Under the pieces are notes generated by a model, which did no database searches, was not told the origin of the DNA, and worked only from the letters and a program-made list of their open reading frames with translations. Shown here piece by piece: positions 52,138 through 62,269 of a stretch of DNA of 64,000 bases. The position numbers and the translations under genes were made by a program. This stretch comes from Devosia aquimaris (GTDB lineage: Bacteria; Pseudomonadota; Alphaproteobacteria; Rhizobiales; Devosiaceae), in assembly GCF_020169335.1 (NCBI RefSeq), contig NZ_JAIEZN010000001.1:451426-515425 (forward strand). The letters are read 5' to 3'. Each line of letters opens with the position of its first letter. Within the stretch, counting starts at the first letter, position 1.

Positions 52138-53355
52138 ATGTCCCAAGCTGCCAACCGTCCTGACGATCACGACACAGCGCCACGTCCTACGGCCCGGACA
52201 GGCCGGGTAGCGATCAAGCCCTTTGCCGGCCTGATCGAGGCCGTGGTGGTCGATGAGCCGGTGACATTCAGTTTCCCCGGTTCGGTGTCGCGCACCTCGG
52301 CCATGGCTGGCTGGACCTGGATCTATCGCGACCTTTGCAGTGACATCATCGCGGCAGACGACGTGCTCGAAGGTCGACTGACGCCGACTGCGCTCGAGCC
52401 GCTGCTCCCCCAGATCATGACGCGCATCAAGGAAGGGCTGTCCGTCGCGGACGCCAGCCCGGATTCGCGCATGCGCCTGCGGGCGATGCTGGGCAGCGAC
52501 GAGGCCCGCGACGCCCTGCCGGTGATGCTGGCGGCGCTGCGCGCCCGCCATCTGCTGGCCAAGGCCCAGGCCTTCGGCAAGGCCGTGAACACCATTGGCG
52601 ACGACAATGCCCTCGGCGTGGCGCTGCAATCCATGCCACTTCAGGATCCGCCGCTGGCGGCGCTGCTGTTCCATGCCGCCATGGGGCAGGTGATCAATCC
52701 CACCCGCCTGGTGACGACGATCATCAAGCTCTCTGGCAATGCCAACGAGACATCCGTGGCCCGCAACGGCTTCGGACCGCTGGTCGACGCCATGCTGGCC
52801 CATGCGCAGAACCAGTTGCACCTGTTGCAGCCGGGCGGCGCCTTTGCCGATGTGGACCTGATCTGCCGGGCGCTGGAGCGCTTCCATCGCTTGGTGCGCG
52901 CGCTGACCGGATATATGGAGTTCGAGCGCGGCAGCCGCTGGGCTCAGGTGCTCGCGGCGCTGACCAAGCAGGTCTCCGAACGCATCGAGCCGCGTCTGCG
53001 CGAAGTGGTTCCCGACATCAATTTTGCCCTGCGCCGGGGCCGCGAAGGCAGCATTGACCGGCTGGACAATGACCGCATCCTGGCGGCCATCAACGGCGTC
53101 TATCTGCTGGCGACCGTGCGCGAATGCCGCGATTCCATGGCCCTGAACGCCACCTTCGACCAGGCCTGGGGCCAGTCCGCCGAAGCTCTGGAAATGCATC
53201 TGCAGCGCAATCTCGACCTGCTGCGCGCCAACCCCGCCGACCAGGTGGTGGGTGCCCGCATCGATGCTGCGATCAAGATGGCCGAAGTGCGCTTCAACCC
53301 CGAATATGCCGAGACGCTGCGGCGCGCCCGCGCCTCAGCCGAGCGCCGCGTCTGA
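52138..53355 (+). CDS. conserved alphaproteobacterial protein of unknown function
   Basis: The 405-aa soluble protein is mostly helical. It has a Pro/Arg-rich N terminus (about 30 residues), then VAIKPFAGLIEAVVVDEPVTFSFPG, an ARHLLAKAQAFGKAVNTIGDD region, and a helical C terminus with FNPEYAETLRRARASAERR. I do not recognise a named family. It is convergent with the oxidoreductase gene and overlaps its 3' end by 21 bp. Confidence 0.6.
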   Translation: MSQAANRPDDHDTAPRPTARTGRVAIKPFAGLIEAVVVDEPVTFSFPGSVSRTSAMAGWTWIYRDLCSDIIAADDVLEGRLTPTALEPLLPQIMTRIKEGLSVADASPDSRMRLRAMLGSDEARDALPVMLAALRARHLLAKAQAFGKAVNTIGDDNALGVALQSMPLQDPPLAALLFHAAMGQVINPTRLVTTIIKLSGNANETSVARNGFGPLVDAMLAHAQNQLHLLQPGGAFADVDLICRALERFHRLVRALTGYMEFERGSRWAQVLAALTKQVSERIEPRLREVVPDINFALRRGREGSIDRLDNDRILAAINGVYLLATVRECRDSMALNATFDQAWGQSAEALEMHLQRNLDLLRANPADQVVGARIDAAIKMAEVRFNPEYAETLRRARASAERRV

Positions 53356-55347
53356 CGCCGCGCCATAGGCGCTGACCAGATGCACGGGCGTGCTGCGCCC
53401 GTTCTCGCGTAGCCCCAGCACCCGGCCGACCTCGCCATAACCCTCGTCCACCAGCGCAATCGCCATCTCCCGATCGGCACGCACGACAACGCCGATAGCG
53501 GCAAAGGGGTCCCGCTGGTCCTGATCGGGCTGCAGCAGCGCGCCGACGTCGAACTGACGTCCATCCGGGCTGGCCAGGGTCCAGAGCGTCGGCCTTGGAC
53601 CGAAGCGGCCGGCAAGGAAATCGGGGACCAGCGGCGCAGTGGTGTCGGTGGTCGCCGATGGTGCGTCCTCCCGACCGATGGTGACCATGGCAACACGCTC
53701 GCGCGCCACTACGCCGGCGCTAATCGGCGGCACATGGCCGAGCTGCACGCGGGCGGCAACATCCGCTACGGCCAGCGGCTCCAACATGGCCGTTGCGACC
53801 GGACGGCCTCGTCGCACCAGTCTGGACAGCATGCCCTTTGGTTCAGGCGGCGCGCGCCGGCTCAAGCGCTGGCCGCCATCAAGAAAGGCCGGAGCCGGGC
53901 CGGCATCGGCCGCCGCAACCGGCGTGGGCGCGTCCGGTGTTTCGTAGATCGGGTCGAGCAGGTGTTCGGCTATGGCGACCCGCTTGTGGTCGAGGAGCTG
54001 TGCAACAGCGTCGGTGCCGCTGTCCAGGCACGCCTGGCGGCTGAGCCAACCCGCCGCGCTGCCGGCGAGAACAATCCCGTCAACCTGACCCAGCGGCGCC
54101 AGCCGGGCGGGCTCGGCCTCCCATTGGCTGGCGCCGCCGGCCATGTGCCAAAGCGTCAGCTCCGGTTGCCAGCCGCCGCACAGCACCAGGCGCTCGGCGC
54201 CCAGCGCACCGTCCTGCAAGGCGCCGCCGGTGGTCAACTGCGGCAGCAGGTCTAGCCCCGTTCCGCCGCGTGCGGGCTGTGCAGCCGCAATGATCGAGCC
54301 GGTGGTCTGGGTGATGCCATAGGCGCGGGAAAATTCGATGAAGCGCGATTGCGGCCGCGGGCGGCTGTCGATGATGCGCCGTGTATCAACGCCGGCATCA
54401 TTGGCTAGCATGGCCAGGCGGTAGGCGGCATTGCTGCCCGTGGCAAAGACAGCCGAGTGGCCCGGCCAGACCGCATAGTGATGCGCCAGCGCAAAGGCCT
54501 CCAGCGTGCCGACGGTGCCGGGCAGGCGATTGCCGGCAAAGATTGGCAGTCGTTCCACCGTCCCGGTCGCCAGGACGATGGCGCGCGCGGTCAAGTCCAC
54601 CACGCTGGCGCTGACAATGCCGTCGTCCACCGTGGTAATGTGGGCCCGCACGATGCCGGTGCGGGCCGCAAACACCTCCGCATGGCACATGACGGTAATG
54701 GCGTCGCTGGCAGCGATCTCGTCGCGCATGCGGGTAATTGTGGCGTCCGGCGTATCCTCGCCGTCGAGCGTGCCGAAAAGGCGGCTATGTCCGCCCAGGA
54801 CGGGAGCCGACTCCAGAACAATGACGCTCAGCCCTGCCTTGGCCCCGGCCAGCGCGGCGACCATGCCGGCGACGCCACCGCCCACCACGATCAGCTCGGC
54901 ATGGGGACCGGCAGCGCCGGGCAGGGTGCGCCAGGGCATCGGCAGGCCATGTTGGGCGTCGAGCCGCAGGCCAAGCGAGCGGGCAGGGCGCAGCAGGCGC
55001 GCCAGCCGACCGCTGCGCAGGCGGCTGTCATCAGGCCCGATCGTGACATAGTCGGCGCCGTCCTGTGCGGGTGTGCGTGCCATGGCCAGCGGCCGCTGCG
55101 GACCTCGCCCGCGCGATGCCGACGCGATGGCTGGCGCAAAGCGCTCGGTCAGGGCCAGCGGACCGTCGTCGCGTTGCCCGGTTGTGTAGATGCCGGCCGC
55201 CAACACGGCGCTCAACACCGTGTCGCCCGCAAAGCCGGCAATGATCCGCCCATCGAGGCGGAACTGCAGCGGACGGCTGCGATTGATGGCGGCGCCGGAA
55301 AAGGCGCCGGCCTTGGCGGCGTCGAGCCGCGCGGGTTGAGCCATCAT
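53335..55347 (-). CDS. sarcosine oxidase alpha-like flavoprotein, C-terminally shortened
   Basis: The 670-aa protein resembles the N-terminal two-thirds of heterotetrameric sarcosine oxidase alpha: a Fer2_4-type fold without Fe-S cysteines at about 20-100 (RPLQFRLDGRIIAGFAGDTVLSAV), an FAD fold with IVVGGGVAGMVAALAG, an NAD-fold SAVFATGSNAAYRLA, and LVLCGGWQPELTLWHMAGG. Full SoxA is about 960-1000 aa with a GcvT-like methylene-folate domain; here that part is largely missing. A longer reading frame upstream of 55347 overlaps the partner gene and is not used. Its substrate is unknown. Confidence 0.7.
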   Translation of the reverse strand: MMAQPARLDAAKAGAFSGAAINRSRPLQFRLDGRIIAGFAGDTVLSAVLAAGIYTTGQRDDGPLALTERFAPAIASASRGRGPQRPLAMARTPAQDGADYVTIGPDDSRLRSGRLARLLRPARSLGLRLDAQHGLPMPWRTLPGAAGPHAELIVVGGGVAGMVAALAGAKAGLSVIVLESAPVLGGHSRLFGTLDGEDTPDATITRMRDEIAASDAITVMCHAEVFAARTGIVRAHITTVDDGIVSASVVDLTARAIVLATGTVERLPIFAGNRLPGTVGTLEAFALAHHYAVWPGHSAVFATGSNAAYRLAMLANDAGVDTRRIIDSRPRPQSRFIEFSRAYGITQTTGSIIAAAQPARGGTGLDLLPQLTTGGALQDGALGAERLVLCGGWQPELTLWHMAGGASQWEAEPARLAPLGQVDGIVLAGSAAGWLSRQACLDSGTDAVAQLLDHKRVAIAEHLLDPIYETPDAPTPVAAADAGPAPAFLDGGQRLSRRAPPEPKGMLSRLVRRGRPVATAMLEPLAVADVAARVQLGHVPPISAGVVARERVAMVTIGREDAPSATTDTTAPLVPDFLAGRFGPRPTLWTLASPDGRQFDVGALLQPDQDQRDPFAAIGVVVRADREMAIALVDEGYGEVGRVLGLRENGRSTPVHLVSAYGAASDAALG

Positions 55348-56414
55348 GCAGCAGCCCCCAGGTCGCGCACGCTTGGGCTGGCGTCGTCGCGCCGGCGATT
55401 GACCAGATGTGCCCCCATCCAGGCGGCTTCGTCGGGCGTTGCAGCGCCGCAGAGCCAGCGGGCGACCGCAGGGGCCAGAAAGGCGCCGATGCTGCCAAAG
55501 CCGGCCAGCACATCGGCGCCGGTACCGCCGAGACGTCCGACAGCCGGCGCCCCATCGCGCGTGGCGATGCGGCCATAATCGGATTGCCCGGCCTGTTCGA
55601 AGCGGTGGTCTTCCCCGATCAGGGCCGCCAGGTGCCGCGCCGTCGTGCCCGTGGCCCCTGGGCCGAAGGCCACCAGCGCGCCGCCGGCCTGTTGCTGCAC
55701 CCACAGACCCGTGTCCAGATCGTGCAGCACCGGCGCCGCCAGCGGCGCGACCGGTCCGGTGAGCACGGTGCTTGCCGCCTGGCGCACGAAAAGCTCCGGC
55801 CATTGCGCCGGCGGCAGATGTGCGAGGAGAGCCATATCGTCCGCCAGAATGGTCTGGCCAACCGCGACCTCAGTGTCGGCATGCCGGGCCAGACCACTGC
55901 CATCGGCATGGATGGTGAGGCTTTCGTCCTGCGCCAGCCGCAGCACGCCCTGGCGTTGCAGCCAGTCGTCAACGGCGGCCTCGGCGGACGTCAGTTGCAG
56001 CAGGATGGCATCGCGCAGCAGCACCCCGGCGGTGCCCTCTGACAGCGCCTTGCCGCGATAGGGCTCGGCGGCAAGGCCGAAGGCCGATGTCATGTGACGC
56101 ACATGGCCAAGCGCCGCCTGGCCGGCAGCGCTGCGGGCCAGCACCAGCGGATCAAGCCGGCTTGCTGCGCCGCGCTTGCCGATCCGAGTGGCCAGCCGGT
56201 GCACTTCGGGCACGGTATCGCCCAGCAGCGCCCAGGTCTGCGGCCGTGTGATGGCGCCGACGGACAGGTCGAGATGGCGGGGCAACCCATAACCGGCGTG
56301 GCTTTCGCCCTGCAGCAGGACCGTGCGCCCATGCGTTCCCGCCAGCAGGCCGGCAAGCAGGCGGGCCTGCGGGGTTGCCCCCACTATGGCGAAATCGACA
56401 CGGGTCTGGCTCAT
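55344..56414 (-). CDS. DAO-type FAD-dependent oxidoreductase-like protein
   Basis: The 356-aa partner starts VDFAIVGATPQARLLAGLLAG, a dinucleotide fold in which the GxGxxG is degenerate (GATPQA). Its C terminus has the DAO-type finish IATRDGAPAVGRLGGTGADVLAGFGSIGAFLAPAVA, so it is a diverged SoxB-like enzyme. It overlaps the sarcosine oxidase alpha-like gene by ATGA and both run leftward. Loss of the first glycine motif casts doubt on FAD binding. The pair is divergent from the ccm operon, 123 bp away. Confidence 0.6.
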   Translation of the reverse strand: MSQTRVDFAIVGATPQARLLAGLLAGTHGRTVLLQGESHAGYGLPRHLDLSVGAITRPQTWALLGDTVPEVHRLATRIGKRGAASRLDPLVLARSAAGQAALGHVRHMTSAFGLAAEPYRGKALSEGTAGVLLRDAILLQLTSAEAAVDDWLQRQGVLRLAQDESLTIHADGSGLARHADTEVAVGQTILADDMALLAHLPPAQWPELFVRQAASTVLTGPVAPLAAPVLHDLDTGLWVQQQAGGALVAFGPGATGTTARHLAALIGEDHRFEQAGQSDYGRIATRDGAPAVGRLGGTGADVLAGFGSIGAFLAPAVARWLCGAATPDEAAWMGAHLVNRRRDDASPSVRDLGAAA

Positions 56415-56537
56415 GCGGCAGCCGGGGCCTGTGGCAATGCGTCCCCCTCAATGCGCCGTGTTTTTGTGGTTTTTCCCGGCAAGGCGCTTATACAGTGATC
56501 CGCAAAGCCGCATGCCGGCGTCAAGCATTGTTGGCCC

Positions 56538-57638
56538 ATGATCTTCTGGTTGATTGCCATAGCCGTTACTGCCATTGCCTGCGTTGCACTTTTTTACGCA
56601 GCCGGGCCGCGGGTGGTCAACGCGGCAGCGCCGGAATCGGTCGCTGCCAACAGTCATTTTCGGCTGGTGCTGGCCGGCATAGATGCCGATGTCGCTGCCG
56701 GAAAGCTGGGGGAAAGCGAAGCCGAAGCCGCGCGCGGCGAGCTGGCCCGCGAGATCCTGCGCCACAAGGCCGACGCCGACAAGGCCAAACCGGCCGCCGA
56801 GTTGGGACGGATGCCCCTGCTGGTCGGCCTGTTCGCCATCTCGGCGCTGAGCTTTGGCCTCTATGGCTATCTGGGCCGACCCGACATGCCCAGCGCGCCG
56901 CTGGCCGAACGCGCCGACGTGGCCGTCCAGTCGATCGATCTCGACAGCGCCATCGCAAGCATTGAAAAGGCCCTGGCTGCCAAGCCCGACGACCTGCGGG
57001 GCTGGACAGTGATTGCTCCGGCCTATCTCGAAATGGGCCGCTATGCCGATGCCGCCAATGCCTATCGCAAGGCGATCGAGCTGGGCGGTGCGACGCCCGA
57101 CCTGCAGACCAGCCTCGCCGAAGCGCTGCTGTTTGACTCGCGCGAGACTGGCTCGCCCGAGGCCATGGATCTGCTGCGCGCCGCGTCTGCCAGCGACCCC
57201 ACTCACGTCCGCTCGCGGCTCTACCTGGCCGCCGAACTGACGCGCCAGGGCGATTATCCCGCCGCAATCGCTGCCTGGACCGATGTGCTGGCCCTGTCCA
57301 AGGGCGATGAGACCTGGTTGCCCGCGGCCCAGCAGGGCCTTGCCGTGGCGCAGAACAACGGCGTGCCGCCGGCCGGCAATGGTGTGCCAACATCGGGTGC
57401 GGAAGCCGAGATGATCGGACAGATGGTGTCGGGTCTTGCCGCGCGCCTCGATGCCCAGGGTGGTAGCATCGCGGAATGGACGCAGCTGGTCCGCGCCTAT
57501 CTGGTGCTCGGCGACAAGGACAAGGCGCAGGCGGCCTTCGACAGCGCCGTTGCCGCTTATCCCCAGGCCTTTGATCGCGGCGATCTCGACACGCTGGCGC
57601 TGGGCGCCGGCCTCACCATCAAGGGAGCAACGCCATGA
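56538..57638 (+). CDS. ccmI: cytochrome c maturation protein CcmI (CycH)
   Basis: CcmI holds apocytochrome c for haem attachment in the periplasm. The 366-aa protein has two membrane segments (about 2-22 and 95-112), a cytoplasmic loop (EAEAARGELAREILRHK), and a periplasmic TPR domain (about 140-350, with YLEMGRYADAANAYRKAIELGG and LYLAAELTRQGDYPAAIAAW). It overlaps ccmE by ATGA. It is the first gene of the ccm operon. Confidence 0.9.
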   Translation: MIFWLIAIAVTAIACVALFYAAGPRVVNAAAPESVAANSHFRLVLAGIDADVAAGKLGESEAEAARGELAREILRHKADADKAKPAAELGRMPLLVGLFAISALSFGLYGYLGRPDMPSAPLAERADVAVQSIDLDSAIASIEKALAAKPDDLRGWTVIAPAYLEMGRYADAANAYRKAIELGGATPDLQTSLAEALLFDSRETGSPEAMDLLRAASASDPTHVRSRLYLAAELTRQGDYPAAIAAWTDVLALSKGDETWLPAAQQGLAVAQNNGVPPAGNGVPTSGAEAEMIGQMVSGLAARLDAQGGSIAEWTQLVRAYLVLGDKDKAQAAFDSAVAAYPQAFDRGDLDTLALGAGLTIKGATP

Positions 57639-58108
57639 CCATCAGCGAAACGGCCCGCAGGAAGGGTTGGAGCCGCAAGCAGAAGCGCCTCGCGGTGATT
57701 GCCGGTCTGGCGGTGGTGTTGGCGCTGGCGACGACGCTGGTGCTGGTGGCGCTGCGCGATCAGATCGTTTTCTTCTATGCGCCATCCGACATTGCCGCCC
57801 GCAACGTGCCCGCGGGCCAGCCTATCCGGCTGGGCGGGCTCGTCGAGGCGGACAGCTGGGTGCGTGACGGACAGAACAACACCTTTGTGGTGACCGACAA
57901 CGCCACGACAGTCACCGTGCACTACGTCGGCCTGCTGCCGGACCTGTTCAGGGAAGGGCAGGGCGTGGTTGCCGAAGGCGCGATGGACCCCGACGGCGGC
58001 TTCACGGCCACCAATGTGCTGGCCAAGCATGACGAGAACTACATTCCCAAGGAAGTCGTCGATGCCCTCAAGGCCAATGGCGAATGGCGGGAGCCGACCA
58101 GCAAGTGA
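57635..58108 (+). CDS. ccmE: haem chaperone CcmE (CycJ)
   Basis: The 157-aa membrane-anchored periplasmic protein carries haem covalently to apocytochromes. The haem ligand His132 lies in the motif LAKHDENY. It has an N-terminal helix (about 20-40), a beta-barrel (VVTDNATTVTVHYVGLLPDLFREGQGVVAEG), and a short C-terminal tail. Its stop overlaps the GTG of ccmF. Confidence 0.95.
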   Translation: MTISETARRKGWSRKQKRLAVIAGLAVVLALATTLVLVALRDQIVFFYAPSDIAARNVPAGQPIRLGGLVEADSWVRDGQNNTFVVTDNATTVTVHYVGLLPDLFREGQGVVAEGAMDPDGGFTATNVLAKHDENYIPKEVVDALKANGEWREPTSK

Positions 58109-60078
58109 GCATTGAACTCGGACATTTCGCCCTGATCCTGGCCTTCGCCATAGCCTCGGCTGCGGCCGTGGGCGGCTATCTGTTCTGGCGCAGCGGCCAG
58201 CGCATCGCCATGGTGCTGAGCCAGGCGGCGATCCTGCAGTTCGTGCTGGTGCTGGTGGCGTTCCTGGCGCTGATCCAGGCCTTCGTCACATCCGATTTCT
58301 CGCTGCTTCTGGCGGTCAACAATTCGCATTCGCTCAAGCCGCTGATCTACAAGATCTCCGGCGTCTGGGGGAACCACGAAGGCTCGATGGTGCTGTGGAT
58401 CTCCATCCTGGTGACTTTCGGCGCCATGGTCGCCGCCTTTGGTCGCCGGCTGCCCAATGACCTGCTGACGCTGGTGCTGGCAACGCAGAGCCTGCTGACC
58501 GCGGCCTTTGCCGGGTTCACCATTTTCACATCAAACCCGTTCCTGCGCATTTCTCCCGCGCCGCTGGAGGGCAATGACCTCAACCCGGTGTTGCAGGACA
58601 TTGGCCTGGCCATCCATCCGCCACTGCTCTACGCCGGCTATGTTGGCTTTTCGATCTGTTTCTCCTTCGCCATCGCGGCGCTGATTTCGGGCCGTATCGA
58701 CCAGGCCTGGGCGCGCTGGGTGCGGCCCTGGACGATGCTGAGCTGGGTCTTTTTGACCCTGGGCATCGCCATGGGCTCCTACTGGGCCTATTACGAGCTT
58801 GGCTGGGGCGGCTGGTGGTTCTGGGATCCGGTGGAAAACGCCAGCTTCATGCCCTGGCTCTCGGGCACGGCGCTGCTGCATTCGGCGCTGGTGATGGAAA
58901 AGCGCAATGCGCTCAAGATCTGGACGGTGTTCCTGTCCATCATCACCTTCTCCCTGTCGCTGCTGGGCACCTTCATGGTGCGCTCCGGCATCCTGACCTC
59001 GGTGCACACCTTTGCCAGCGATCCCACGCGCGGCCTCGTCATCCTGACGCTATTGGCGCTGGTGATCGGCGGCGCCTTTTTCCTCTTCGCCATGCGGGCC
59101 TCATCGCTCCGCCAGGGCGGGTTGTTCGCGCCGGTGAGCCGCGAAGGGGCGCTGATCCTCAACAACCTGTTCCTCGCCACTGCCGTGGGCGCCGTGCTGG
59201 TCGGCACGCTCTATCCGCTGCTGCTCGACGCCCTGGTGGGCACCTCCATTTCGGTCGGCGCGCCTTTCTTCAACCTCACCTTCGGGGCGCTGATGGCGCC
59301 GCTGCTGCTGGTGCTGCCCTTTGGCCCCATGCTGGCCTGGAAACGTGCCGACATCGTCGCGGCCGCCCAGCGCCTGATGGGCGCAGCCGCGCTGACGCTG
59401 TTCGTCACCATCCTGATCTCGGCGCTGGGCGGTGTGTCGATCTCTCTGGCGCCGCTGGGCCTGTTGCTCGGCTTCTGGGTTGCCTTTGGCGCGATCGCCG
59501 AACTGGTTGACCGCAGCAAGCTCGGCCGCATTCCACTGGGGGAAAGCCTGCGCCGCCTGGTCGGCCTGCCGCGCACGGCCTGGTCGACCGCCATTGCCCA
59601 CTTCGGCCTCGGCGTCACCGTCCTGGGCATCGTGGCCACGACCTCCTGGCAGACCGAGCTGGTGACAACGCTCAACCCTGGCGAAAGCGCTGAACTCTCC
59701 GGCTACACCGTCGCCTTTGACAGCTTCGGCAAGCAGGCGGGCCCCAACTATATGGCTGACGAGGCGAGCTTCACTATCACGGCACCTGGCGGCAGCACGC
59801 GCCAGACCATGGCGGACCGCCGCGTCTATGTGGCCAATGGCATGCCCACCACCGAAGCGGCCATCGAGACCTATGGCTTCTCCCAGCTTTACCTCCAGCT
59901 CGGCGAACCGCTCGACGACACCCATGTGGTGCGCATCTGGTACAAGCCCTATGTCACCCTGATCTGGCTGGGTGCGCTGCTGATGGCGCTGGCTGGCGTC
60001 GTTTCGCTCACCGATCGCCGCGTGCGTGTCGGTGCGCCGCGTCGGGCAGCCAAGCTGGCCGCCGGAGTGGCGCCATGA
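58105..60078 (+). CDS. ccmF: haem lyase subunit CcmF (CycK)
   Basis: The 657-aa integral membrane protein carries the WWD haem-handling motif [19 protein letters not shown], about 15 membrane helices and periplasmic histidines (SVHTFASDP), and moves haem from CcmE to apocytochrome. It starts at GTG 58105 overlapping the ccmE stop. An in-frame ATG at 58084 lies inside ccmE and is less likely. It overlaps ccmH by ATGA. Confidence 0.94.
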   Translation: MSIELGHFALILAFAIASAAAVGGYLFWRSGQRIAMVLSQAAILQFVLVLVAFLALIQAFVTSDFSLLLAVNNSHSLKPLIYKISGVWGNHEGSMVLWISILVTFGAMVAAFGRRLPNDLLTLVLATQSLLTAAFAGFTIFTSNPFLRISPAPLEGNDLNPVLQDIGLAIHPPLLYAGYVGFSICFSFAIAALISGRIDQAWARWVRPWTMLSWVFLTLGIAMGSYWAYYELGWGGWWFWDPVENASFMPWLSGTALLHSALVMEKRNALKIWTVFLSIITFSLSLLGTFMVRSGILTSVHTFASDPTRGLVILTLLALVIGGAFFLFAMRASSLRQGGLFAPVSREGALILNNLFLATAVGAVLVGTLYPLLLDALVGTSISVGAPFFNLTFGALMAPLLLVLPFGPMLAWKRADIVAAAQRLMGAAALTLFVTILISALGGVSISLAPLGLLLGFWVAFGAIAELVDRSKLGRIPLGESLRRLVGLPRTAWSTAIAHFGLGVTVLGIVATTSWQTELVTTLNPGESAELSGYTVAFDSFGKQAGPNYMADEASFTITAPGGSTRQTMADRRVYVANGMPTTEAAIETYGFSQLYLQLGEPLDDTHVVRIWYKPYVTLIWLGALLMALAGVVSLTDRRVRVGAPRRAAKLAAGVAP

Positions 60079-60533
60079 CGGCGTTCAGGGCGCTGCGTGC
60101 GGCCGTGCTGGCGCTGGGCCTGCTGCTGAGCAGCGGCGCCCTTGCCGTGAGTCCCGATGAAGTGCTGCCTGATCCCGCGCTCGAAGCGCGGGCCCGGGCG
60201 ATTTCCGCCGGGCTGCGCTGCCTGGTCTGCCAGAACCAGTCCATTGACGACAGCGATGCAGACCTCGCCCGCGACCTGCGCCTGCTGGTGCGCGAGCGCC
60301 TGGTGGCGGGGGACAGCGACGAACAGGTGCGTCAGTTCCTGGTGGATCGCTATGGCGAGTTCGTGCTGCTCAATCCGCGCCTCAACGATCACACATTGGT
60401 GTTGTGGATCGCTGCACCGGCGCTGCTGGGCGGTGGCCTGCTGACGCTCTTCCTGGTCAGCCGCCGCCGGCGGACGGCCACTCCGGCGCCGCTGAGCGCC
60501 GAGGAACAGGCCGCGCTCGACGAGCTGCGATAG
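60075..60533 (+). CDS. ccmH: thioredoxin-like apocytochrome reductant CcmH (CycL)
   Basis: The 152-aa protein reduces apocytochrome cysteines. It has a signal helix (about 5-25), the LRCxxCQ motif [10 protein letters not shown] with Cys49 and Cys52, the [10 protein letters not shown] helix, and a C-terminal membrane helix ([20 protein letters not shown]). It is the last of four overlapping ccm genes. A 147-bp gap separates it from degP. Confidence 0.95.
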   Translation: MTAFRALRAAVLALGLLLSSGALAVSPDEVLPDPALEARARAISAGLRCLVCQNQSIDDSDADLARDLRLLVRERLVAGDSDEQVRQFLVDRYGEFVLLNPRLNDHTLVLWIAAPALLGGGLLTLFLVSRRRRTATPAPLSAEEQAALDELR

Positions 60534-60680
60534 GCGCATCCTTGCTGCGGTCAAGGCGCCGCCGCAATCCTGCCGCCAACATTGCCAAAGCTTAATGTGG
60601 GCGCAACCTCTTCGAAAGATCGCATGGTCCATACCTGTCGGCACAAGCTGTTGAGGGCTTGCCGAAGGAGAATAATCTAG

Positions 60681-62207
60681 ATGCGCTCGTCCATTATCAA
60701 GCGTACCAGCCGCTGGCTCGGTGCATCAGCCCTGGCGCTGATGGTCGGTATCGGTGGCGTGTCCACCGCCTATGTTATTACCGGTCAGGCGGCCAATGCG
60801 CAGGTGCAGAACGCCGCGCAGATCATCGTGCCCGATGCTGCCGCGCCCCATGCCGGATTTGCGGACCTGGTGGCGGCGGTCAAGCCGGCCGTGGTCTCGA
60901 TCCTGGTCGAAGCCGAGGAAAGCGCGCAGCGGGTGCAGCGCGGTCCGAACGGTCAGTTCGACTTCAACTTCCCCGACCTGCCCGATGGTCATCCCTTCAA
61001 GGACTTCTTCAACCAGTTCGGCCAGGGCGGTGGCGGTGGTCAGGCCCCTGCGCCCCGCCACTACATGGCTGCCGGCTCGGGCTTCGTGATCTCCGGTGAC
61101 GGCTATGTCGTGACCAACAATCACGTGGTCGAAGACGCCACCAAGGTGACGGTCGTGTTCGACGACGGCACCGAAAAGGTCGCAACCATTGTCGGCACCG
61201 ACAAGCGCACCGACCTGGCGGTCCTCAAGATCGATGGCACCGACCTGCCGTTCGTCAGCTTCGAAGATGAGCCCAGCCGCATCGGCGATTGGGTCGTGGC
61301 CGTGGGTAATCCCTTTGGCCTGGGCGGCACCGTGACCGTCGGCGTCATCTCGGGTTCGGGCCGCAACATCGGTGGCTCCAACTATGGCGACTTCCTGCAG
61401 ATCGACGCGGCCGTGAACACCGGCAACTCGGGTGGCCCGGCCTTCAACACCAAGGGCCAGGTCGTTGGCGTCAATACCGCCATCTATTCGCCCAACGGCG
61501 GCAATGTCGGCATCGCCTTCGCCATCCCGGCCTCCACGGTCAAGACCATCGTGCAGCAGCTGATCGACAGCGGCTCGGTGACCCGTGGCTATCTGGGCGT
61601 GTCCATCCAGGACGTCACCCGTGACATCGCCGACGGCGTTGGCCTGACCGCAGCCAAGGGCGCCATCGTGCGCGAACCGGTTGCCGATGGCCCGGCCGAG
61701 AAGGCCGGCATCAAGTCCGGTGACATCATCACCGCCGTTGACGGCGACCAGATCGATGACGCGCTCGACCTCAGCCGCACCATCGCCGGCAAGAAGCCCG
61801 ACTCCACCGTCGAGCTGACCATCTGGCGCGACGGCGCCGAGACCAAGCTCTCGGTCAAGCTGCAGGTGCTCAATGAAGCCGCTGCCGATGCTGCCGACCA
61901 GAACCAGGACAAGCCGGTTCCGCCCGCACCGCTCCCCAGCAAGTCCAGCGTCGGCCTGACGCTTGTGCCCAATGGTGACGGCAATGGCGGCCTGCTGATC
62001 CAGGACGTGGATCCGGAATCGCCGGCTGCGCAGAAGGGCTTTGCGGTGGGTGATGCGATCCTTGAGGTCAACAACACCCCGGTCGCCACCCTCGACGAGT
62101 TCGAGGCGGCCATTGACGCGGTCAAGGCCAAGGGCCTGAATACCGCGCTCATCAAGGCCAGCCGCGATGGCGAAGCCCGCTTTGTCGGCCTGCCGCTGAG
62201 CAAGTAA
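60681..62207 (+). CDS. degP: periplasmic serine endopeptidase DegP (HtrA/Do)
   Basis: The 508-aa protein is a periplasmic quality-control protease. It has a signal peptide (residues about 1-40), catalytic triad His148 (NNHVVED), Asp178 (RTDLAVLK) and Ser250 (GNSGGPAF), and two PDZ domains (about 285-390 and 415-505). A Gly/Gln-rich insertion at 114-125 sits before the protease core. The position after ccmH is shared with other rhizobia. A hairpin follows the stop. Confidence 0.94.
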   Translation: MRSSIIKRTSRWLGASALALMVGIGGVSTAYVITGQAANAQVQNAAQIIVPDAAAPHAGFADLVAAVKPAVVSILVEAEESAQRVQRGPNGQFDFNFPDLPDGHPFKDFFNQFGQGGGGGQAPAPRHYMAAGSGFVISGDGYVVTNNHVVEDATKVTVVFDDGTEKVATIVGTDKRTDLAVLKIDGTDLPFVSFEDEPSRIGDWVVAVGNPFGLGGTVTVGVISGSGRNIGGSNYGDFLQIDAAVNTGNSGGPAFNTKGQVVGVNTAIYSPNGGNVGIAFAIPASTVKTIVQQLIDSGSVTRGYLGVSIQDVTRDIADGVGLTAAKGAIVREPVADGPAEKAGIKSGDIITAVDGDQIDDALDLSRTIAGKKPDSTVELTIWRDGAETKLSVKLQVLNEAAADAADQNQDKPVPPAPLPSKSSVGLTLVPNGDGNGGLLIQDVDPESPAAQKGFAVGDAILEVNNTPVATLDEFEAAIDAVKAKGLNTALIKASRDGEARFVGLPLSK

Positions 62208-62214
62208 TAATCAT

Positions 62215-62241
62215 GACCCCGGGGCCTGTGGTCCCGGGGTC
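62215..62241 (+). terminator. hairpin between degP and the response regulator
   Basis: GACCCCGGGGCC, loop TGT, and GGTCCCGGGGTC pair over 12 bp with one mismatch, 8 bp past the degP stop. There is no T-run, so it may be a Rho-assisted terminator or an mRNA-stability element. It lies just before the next gene. Confidence 0.55.
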
Positions 62242-62269
62242 AATCCGTTCAACAGCCGGGAGCATCGTG

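Noticed and set aside
55348-55803. N-terminal extension of the sarcosine-oxidase-like gene
   Set aside because: It lies fully within the partner gene, has no homologous look, and an ATG in ATGA overlap with the partner stop is present at 55347.
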